DNA of 64,000 nt from the NCBI GenBank assembly GCA_037577475.1, contig CM075192.1, forward strand, positions 14,479,908 through 14,543,907. Direction: 5' to 3'. A program made the position numbers and the translations under genes. This DNA is from Chaunax sp. Z400 (Eukaryota; Chordata; Actinopteri; Lophiiformes; Chaunacidae). The notes under the pieces are model-generated. The model was given only the letters and a program-made list of their open reading frames with translations, did not search any database and had not been told where the DNA came from. Below, piece by piece: positions 57,501-64,000 of this stretch; positions within the stretch are counted from its first letter, which is position 1; each line of letters opens with the position of its first letter.

Positions 57501-60205
57501 GAGGAGAGACCTGAAGGAGAAGACAGCAGAAGAAACCTGACAGCTGAGGATGTACTAATATGAACATTTGTACAAGAGGTAGGAAAGCACGTTATATAGA
57601 TATTATTCAAAAAATCATTTAATGGGTAATTTACATTATCAGCTATCAGACTGTGATTAAATATTAGTTATAATGAGCAGGTAGTCAAAGCTAATTTGCT
57701 TTCAGTGAAAATGACAGTATCAACACTGATACAGTAGGTGGCAGAAAGCACCTGCAGTATGTTGGTTTGTGATCCATTTGCAATCTGCCAATAAACATAG
57801 AGATTATTTATCATCAATTATTTTATAAAATCCATATTGTTCATCTCTAACAAGAGGAAGAATTGATGAGAGTAGAGCAAAGGGCTTTGCCCACACAAGA
57901 AATATGTAAATAAATACAACAGTTAGTTAAACCTTGATCAGAATATCTGGACTTGTCTTTATATAACAATGTATATATTTCGATTTATGGCTATCGTTGA
58001 ACTTCATTTCAATGAGGAGAGACAAGTGAATGAAGTAAAGATATTTGTTTATTGTTACAGATTATATGATGATTAGTCTGTCAGACACATTTTTTGGCCG
58101 TGAGACTCTTCATGCATGAGAGTAGCATGAGACAACTAGACGTACAGAAAGAATCATATTTACAAAGACTGCAGCAAGATGACTAACAAGTTGTGTCAAC
58201 GCACTATTGGATAGATTTGAGCAGCTGATGAGAACTGATGATATCTCAATTGATGGCCCCAGACAATGACAGCAAGGAAGTAAGACTGTGCTTGCATTAA
58301 GAGTAAATCACAGGATGTGATAAATAAAGTGTGCAAAGTCTTCCTGGCTTCCTATGTGAACTTTTGCAAGATCTTCATTAATCCCTAATCTCAGCCATTA
58401 CATGCAATGAACACAAGACAATTTGGATTATTATGGTGTGTGACTACAGCCTTGCAAGCCAGACTTACAATACCAACTATTCATCAAATGCTAAAATAAA
58501 AGCATAAGTTACATTACAACATTACATTAGTGCAAAAATTATGCTAAAACCAGTTGCAGGTGTCATAAAATGGATTAAGTATTGAATGCACGGAGGAAAT
58601 GCAGTGAGTATGATGCAACAAAAAAGTTTTAAGTATTACTGATTCATAGATTCAGTTGTATATCTCCAACTCTGCCATTTCTGATTTAGGGACAGTATTT
58701 TCTTTTATCTGTGTTTCGTTGTAACACATGAAACCAACTAAAAAAATGTGGAACAGATATGAGACAGGAGCATATAAGCAAAAGGCCTTTACCTTCAGAG
58801 GAAAGAAGGAAAATCATGACTAAATTAAGGATGAATAAGAAGGAAAAGGAAAAATGACACAAACTAAAAATGTACAAGTAGGATTAAAGAAACACATCAG
58901 TCATCAATTTTGGCAAAACTTTTAGCAACTAAAGAAAGGTAAACTAATCATGTGTGGGTTCATATTTCACACAGACTGGTGGTAATGGCGGGTCTTTACT
59001 GCTGGCTTCTTTTCCTCACTGTGCAACGAAGAGGCCAGCTGTGGGGGATGAGAGCCACACTGTGTTTATGCAAAGAGTTATGGCCAAGGAAGGAGGGAGT
59101 TACAGGCTGCCTGTTTGACATACCAGATGTATATTGTTGTGCAACAAACAGCAAAGATGTGTATGGTTATAATTATGTCTATACTTAAAGTGACAGACTC
59201 TACTGCTGACATTGCCAGCAATTTATCTTAAAAAAAACAACAACAAAAAAACAACAACAAAGTATGTAATGTATTTTAGCTGACTATATGACTGTATTTG
59301 GCGCTCACTATGAAATATTATAAAGGGCCAAGAAAACATTGATATAAACTTAGTGGAATGCATATGATCAAAGGAGTACAAGATGATAAGAAAGAAAATG
59401 ACAATAATTGAATTGTTTGAATATTAAGAGAATTATAGTAAAGCGTGTAAAAGAAGCAAATTATATTAAACTTAATATTTACTAGTTTATATTATATTTA
59501 GTTAAAATCTTAGCAGCAAAATTTTAGATGGGCTGAACAAAAATTGGAATTTACCATGTCAGATGAGATCAGCTACTTTCTTATGATCTCTCTTCAAAAT
59601 CATTTAGCTCCTCAGCAAGTAGAAAACTCCTGTGTGTTTGTTTGTCAAACTGAAGCGTCAGAAAGTTAAGTGACTGTCTGATTAGTTTAAAAGAATAACT
59701 AAGAGGAAAACAGGGACAGTCGTCAGCATAAACATTGGAAATTAGGCCATGATTGTGAAATGTGGTCCAGCTGCAACATGCAAATTGAAAATGAAAGCTG
59801 ACCTAACATTGTCCTTTAATGTACATCACCCCAACTTCAATGGTAAAATTTTAAAGAATTTTTAAAAAAAACATAGCGCCTTAATACTAAATAATATATG
59901 GGCTGGAACAATGACATTTATTTCTGTAAAAACAAAACCAAGCAAACCTGCCCCAACTGAGCGCGCTTTCCCTTTGTCTTCACTAAATTATATAATCATG
60001 TCACTTGGATATTTACACAGAGTGGAGGGTTAAGAACCTGTTTCCTCAAATACTGTACTCTACAGGTTTTACAGGTTGGTTACGCAAAATAAGCTTTTCT
60101 AGATCCAGATCTATTATTTTTAAGTTGAGTGTACTTACATTTTTAAAGTTGAATATGTATTATTTTTTGGTCATTTTAAACTATATCAATAATATCATCT
60201 TAATT

Positions 60206-60304
60206 TAGAGTCACCGATATTGTATGTTTGTGGAAGCTGGAGCGCCAAAAGAGAACCGAGGCAAATGCGGAGGGAACATGCAAACTCTGCACAGAAAGAC
60301 ACCA
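60206..60304. repeat. fragment of the GGACTGTGGGAGGAAGCCGG family
   Basis: AGAGTCACCGATATTGTATG, TTTGTGGAAGCTGGAG and GGAGGGAACATGCAAACTCT, then GCACAGAAAGACACC, are a diverged fragment of the same family as 2739-3017. Confidence 0.65.
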
Positions 60305-60681
60305 AGTCTAGAAATTATATAATGTAATATATTAACATATAATAATTACTTAATTATTCAATTTTCTAATAACCTTTAATTGCGTGAAATTATTTCAATC
60401 AGGATATGTACATTTTAAAATTATTACAAAAGTTAAACAGCATTCAAAAACACATTAAAATCTATTCGAATAAACCAGATTAAAACATGTAACATTTATA
60501 ATGGGTCAGGATCAGTTTTGCAGTGCAGCTAACCTTCAGGAGCAGCAGCAGGCATTTAAAACATGTGATTTGAGTAATGAGGGCCTGTGTCCCAGCAGAA
60601 CTTTCTGTCTAGCAACGCCCCTGGCTATAGCTTGAATCTGTTCATCTACAGTCTTTTAAGGTTTGGAGTAAACATGTAGGC

Positions 60682-60740
<59 letters not shown>
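60682..60740. repeat. (AAT)n microsatellite
   Basis: About 20 uninterrupted AAT units, directly followed by a dispersed repeat starting ACTTTATATATACAGCACTT. Confidence 0.97.
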
Positions 60741-60741
<1 letters not shown>

Positions 60742-61065
60742 CTTTATATATACAGCACTTTTCAAAACAAAGTTACAAAGTGCTTCACAAAGTTCAAACA
60801 ACGGGTTTAAACAATTCATGTACATAAAGTTAAAATGCAGAGATAAACACATAGACCCTCAAAAACAGCAAACCCCAATATTAAAAACGCAAATGGAAAG
60901 ATATTGGAATGAGTAAACAAGGATTACATACATGTAAGTAGATTAATAAATAATTAAAAACAACAATAACAATAAATAAATAAATAAATAAATAAATAAA
61001 GTTAATAAAAGGCTTTTTTTTAAAGATACGTTTTAAGAAGTGATTTAAAAGAAGTCTCTGATTCT
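60741..61065 (+). repeat. dispersed teleost repeat (CAAAGTTACAAAGTGCTTCAC type)
   Basis: CAGCACTTTTCAAAACAAAG, TTACAAAGTGCTTCACAAAG, later ACGTTTTAAGAAGTGATTTA and AAAGAAGTCTCTGATTCTG are phrases of a common fish element. An (AAAT)n run sits inside at 60971-61000. The class is not assigned. Confidence 0.65.
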
Positions 61066-61199
61066 GATTAGGACTGGTATTGTAGTTATTGTTGTTGTTA
61101 TTTCATTGTTCAATCAACTTTAAATGAAATGCATGATCAGCGCATTTAGTTCATTTGGTACCAATACTAGTGCAGCTTACGCTTTCATAGATATTTCAC

Positions 61200-61724
61200 G
61201 ACATGTACACACCCAAATCACTTCTGCGATTTTTGTTCCTTGCAAAACTTGGTGACAGTTTGTGCCCTTCCTCGTTTCTACGGCTAATGGGAGCAGCAGC
61301 ACCACCCACCCGCTCCTCTCTGCCACGCCCACCTCATTCCGCGCAGACAGGCGGGCTGAGGGCGGCGGCACAGAGCGCAACGAGGCGCTGCGTGCAGAAA
61401 AACACGGTCACTTTGGAACGTACCGTGACGGGAATCCCCCTGCAAGTTTCCTCTTTCTCAGAATCACTGAAACTGTGAGAAGTATAAGACTCAAGCTCTT
61501 CACTTGAAAGAGAAATACAAGAACAGAAGATCATCTCTCTGCACACCCTTGTCCTGGGGAACACTACCATCACATTCCGTGCACATCTGTCAATCACTGG
61601 AGCGAGGACACGTTGTCAGGGGCGTCAAAACAGCCAACAGGGGAGAGGACTAAGGGAGGCACAGAAGAAACACCCAGAGAGAGAGAGAGAGAGAGGAGAT
61701 AAGGAGGCAGCTGGGGAGGCAAGG
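61200..61724 (+). promoter_or_regulatory. tlcd1: putative tlcd1 promoter and 5'UTR
   Basis: A GC- and CpG-richer stretch (strongest at 61300-61400) interrupts the AT-rich background just before the tlcd1 ATG. An (AG)n run at about 61676-61696 lies 29 bp upstream of the start codon. The transcription start is unknown. Confidence 0.45.
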
Positions 61725-61930
61725 ATGGACGCCCTGCTCCCTGTGCTGAAGAGTCACCCCGGCCCGTCAGTGCTGGTGTTTTCTCTGCTTTTCAGGTTGG
61801 TCTACAATGTGCTGCTAAGGCTGCCCATGCCCAAAGTGGTGAGGCAGAATGACATGCGCTCCTGGAAGTGGAGGAACCTCTCTGTTTCAGTGGTGCACTC
61901 CCTGCTGACTGGGACATGGGCTCTGGCCTG
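61725..61930 (+). CDS. tlcd1: tlcd1 coding exon 1
   Basis: The ATG is in a strong context (AGG-ATG-G). The exon has 68 codons plus two bases, ending CTGGCCTG|GTAAGT. It encodes the first membrane segment and the start of the TLC domain. Confidence 0.92.
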
Positions 61931-62954
61931 GTAAGTCTTCATGCAAAACACAGTCTGTCTACACTGGGACACCATTGTCTATTCACTCTCCACATTTTGT
62001 GTTATGTGGGGATGTGTGTGTGTGTGTGTGTGCAGCAGTGACAGTCTGTGGCAGCTAGGACAAGAAAGGCATGTTCAGACAGGGTGAGGATGGGGGAGAC
62101 TGGCATTTATATGTGGGGAGGGAAATGCCACTGTACAGTATTTGGCACACAAGGCTGTTACTGCCATTTGCTTGCGCTGGTGAATTGGTGCAAGAGCTGT
62201 GAAAGTTCACCCCTACTTTTAGCTGATAGACTTGATTATTCAAGTAACAGCCAATGGATCAACCTGAAAAACCTGCTGGCAAACCATAATTATGAAAGCA
62301 TCATGAGAAAGTATTTTTCGGGGGTGGGGATGCTGCATGTGACTCACCTTTTAGCAATAAGAAGAAGTTTAGGTCACATTCTTAAACTGTCTGAACTCTC
62401 ACCATTGTGACACTATGAATTAGTAATGACTGAGAGGTCAAGGAAGTAAGTTTTCGGACTCGAAAAGGAGTGTCAGGGAAAAATACGAAACAGTTCACAT
62501 GCTTTACATGTCGCAGAAGGAGTTTAGGTCATTTGTTTACAATAAATGTGTCCTGCAGTGTTTATACAGGGAGGGGATACAGGGAAACCTTTGCTGTTTG
62601 AGGTGTGCCCCTTTAGCCAAACAGTACTAAGAGGTGACAAGGAATTCTATAAATATTAACACAGGTAGAAAATGAATATTATTAAAATGAACTATTTCTA
62701 CAACTGCTAAAATGTAGGGTTTTTATTGGCCAGGTGTTTTAAAAAAAAAGACAAACCTCCTGGTATTCATGTCTCTGCTTAGTCAGGCTTCTCTGTCCAG
62801 GAGTGAGCCCATGTATATCTGAGAGATTGAATACAGACCAACCTATATCCATAACATATGTCCCTCCCCAGTGCAGTGGTTTGGCCAGAGACGCTGATCA
62901 ACATCTACTCTTTCCATACCCCTGTGTCCTACCTGCTTGTCTGCGTCTCAACAG
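61725..62954 (+). CDS. tlcd1: tlcd1: TLC domain-containing protein 1, N-terminal part (gene continues past the window)
   Basis: Two exons encode residues 1-96. A hydrophobic segment (about 13-32) is followed by RLPMPKVV, then the TLC-domain start SWKWRNLSVSVVHSLLTGTW (46-65), where human TLCD1 has a similar W-R/K-W-x-NL-x-VS-x-x-HS pattern. The next membrane segment follows, and the last piece is SYLLVCVSTG. From family knowledge, TLCD1 (calfacilitin) is a multi-pass plasma-membrane protein that affects phospholipid composition and membrane fluidity. Head-to-head placement with nek8 matches human 17q11.2 and favours tlcd1 over its paralogue tlcd2. The remaining exons were not found before 64000. 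Confidence 0.9.
61931..62871 (+). other. tlcd1: tlcd1 intron 1
   Basis: The intron has a (GT)n microsatellite at 62013-62032. No other element was recognised; the 120-codon ORF at 62048-62410 has no family resemblance. Confidence 0.8.
62872..62954 (+). CDS. tlcd1: tlcd1 coding exon 2
   Basis: The 83-bp exon completes Cys69 and encodes AVVWPETLINIYSFHTPVSY and LLVCVST. The acceptor is CCCCAG| and the donor ACAG|GTGAGT. It is too short for an ORF scan and was recognised by similarity to the YLLVCxSxG stretch of TLCD1. Confidence 0.9.
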
Positions 62955-64000
62955 GTGAGTGAACACATCGTGGGAAACTTCAGGAAAACAAGTAGCAGCT
63001 GTAAAAATTCTGTTTCATGATTTTGTGTTTAAGGTGCACAGAGATTGTGTCCAGTATTAATTTAATTTGGTCTCATGAATGTTGATCATCCTGTAATTTA
63101 AGGAGAAATTTCCTTGGCTGTAGTGTTTAATGTATGAGCTGCAAAGAAGGATCTTCATCATCGATTAATCTGAGTTCTTATCTTGATTAATCGCTTTGTC
63201 TATGAAATGTCAGAAAATAGGGAAAAGTGCATTTTATAATTCCCTACAGCAGGTAATGTTTTCATATGTCATTTTGTCTGACAGTCTAAATGTCAAAGAC
63301 ATATCTTAAATGCAAAAGAAGGATCAAATCTTCACACTTGAGAAGCTGAAACCAGAAAATATTTGGCATTTTTGCCTGGAAATAGATTATTCAATTATCC
63401 AAGTACTTTAAGACCGTTCTTCTGTCTACGATTAATCCAATAATTGTTACAGTTTCATGCACAAGAGTATTGTAGGACAGGTTCTGATTGCCAGCATATT
63501 CTTGTTAACCCTTAATCTGAACTGAACCTTCCAGTCCTGGGGGTGTAAAAACTCTACCTTTCCAGTCGCTGCTGTTGAAAGAAACCAGAAAAAGATCCTC
63601 CCCTCTCACCTGATTCTTACAACACACATATAGGCGTGTCGTCTACCTCACCATAGACAGTACAGATAATCCACCAAGGACTCAGTGGTCGGGTTCAACT
63701 GTGTTGATTGTGGTTGGGTCATTTCTTCGCGTCTTTGTGTTACTACGAAGAAGCAAATCTGTGGAGAACCACCCTAACAACCGCAAACAAGTAACTCCAC
63801 TGAGGACCAACCCCATAGACAAGCGGCCATGTTCTTTAATATAAAGGGCTGGTTATGTAGCCACAGCGTGCCAGTCATACAGAGGCACAGGAGGACTGAG
63901 TCACATGAATATCTTCGCCCACGCAGTTTATCAACCATGGATATGTTGCCGTCTAGCTTGCATCTTCTAAAAATAATGATAAATAATTAACTCTGCATAA
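62955..64000 (+). other. tlcd1: tlcd1 intron 2 (start), contains a dispersed repeat
   Basis: The expected third exon (encoding a YFIHD-like motif) was searched for by eye and not found. A reverse-oriented ATCGATTAAT-type repeat occupies 63150-63410. 63540-64000 has no recognised feature. Confidence 0.6.
63150..63410 (-). repeat. ATCGATTAAT-type dispersed repeat, reverse
   Basis: TCATCATCGATTAATCTGAG, TTGATTAATCGCTTTGTCTA, TGAAATGTCAGAAAATAGGG, ACTTGAGAAGCTGAAACCAG and AATATTTGGCATTTTTGCCT follow the reverse order of the family. Confidence 0.7.

Larger units (their letters stand above)
54560..61200. other. nek8-tlcd1 intergenic region, no gene recognised
   Basis: AT-rich DNA with only short ORFs of no recognisable family (for example 56189-56557 and 58952-59188). 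It contains a purine-rich stretch at 57461-57540, a short GGAGGGAACATGCAAACTC-type repeat piece (60206-60304), and a repeat cluster with microsatellites at 60682-61065. Confidence 0.65.

Noticed and set aside
1..64000. CRISPR arrays, operons, phage or integrated viral genes
   Set aside because: No spaced direct-repeat array, no polycistronic gene clusters and no viral protein signature were seen; all recognised genes are spliced vertebrate genes.

Overview
The window is vertebrate nuclear DNA from a ray-finned (teleost) fish, most likely a percomorph. The evidence is GT-AG introns, coding exons interrupted by long AT-rich introns, and many copies of interspersed repeats typical of teleost genomes. 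I cannot name the species. There are no operons, phages, CRISPR arrays or other prokaryotic features, and no viral or toxin gene was recognised.

Three protein-coding genes can be assembled exon by exon. (1) traf4 is on the minus strand: 7 coding exons between 41329 (ATG) and 9058 (stop), 470 codons, complete, with a 23.5 kb first intron. (2) nek8 is on the minus strand: 15 coding exons between 54495 (ATG) and 44432 (stop), 696 codons, complete. Its last coding exon has only 29 coding bases and gives a C-terminus that matches mammalian NEK8. (3) tlcd1 is on the plus strand: the first two coding exons (61725-61930 and 62872-62954), with the gene running off the right edge. The order TLCD1-NEK8-TRAF4, with TLCD1 divergent from the other two, is the same as on human chromosome 17q11.2, so this is a conserved syntenic block.

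Layout: 1-6900 is gene-free sequence downstream of traf4. 6909-9057 is the probable traf4 3'UTR. 9058-41329 is traf4, with intron 1 alone spanning 17654-41186. 41330-41720 is its putative promoter/5'UTR, followed by about 2.7 kb of spacer and the putative nek8 3'UTR. 44432-54495 is nek8. 54496-61200 is the nek8/tlcd1 intergenic region. 61200-61724 is the tlcd1 promoter/5'UTR, and tlcd1 follows to the end.

The three genes are neighbours by descent and do not form one pathway. TRAF4 is a RING/CART/MATH signalling adaptor. NEK8 is a ciliary NIMA-family kinase with an RCC1-type C-terminal domain. TLCD1 is a TLC-domain plasma-membrane protein linked to membrane lipid composition. The observations most worth checking are: a decayed partial duplicate of the last large nek8 exon inside the preceding nek8 intron (46390-46490), an RFX X-box-like site 24 bp upstream of the nek8 ATG, a tRNA-derived SINE with a perfect 10-bp target-site duplication in a traf4 intron, and long-inverted-repeat (foldback-type) elements in traf4 intron 1. 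I found no convincing evidence of an undescribed system.
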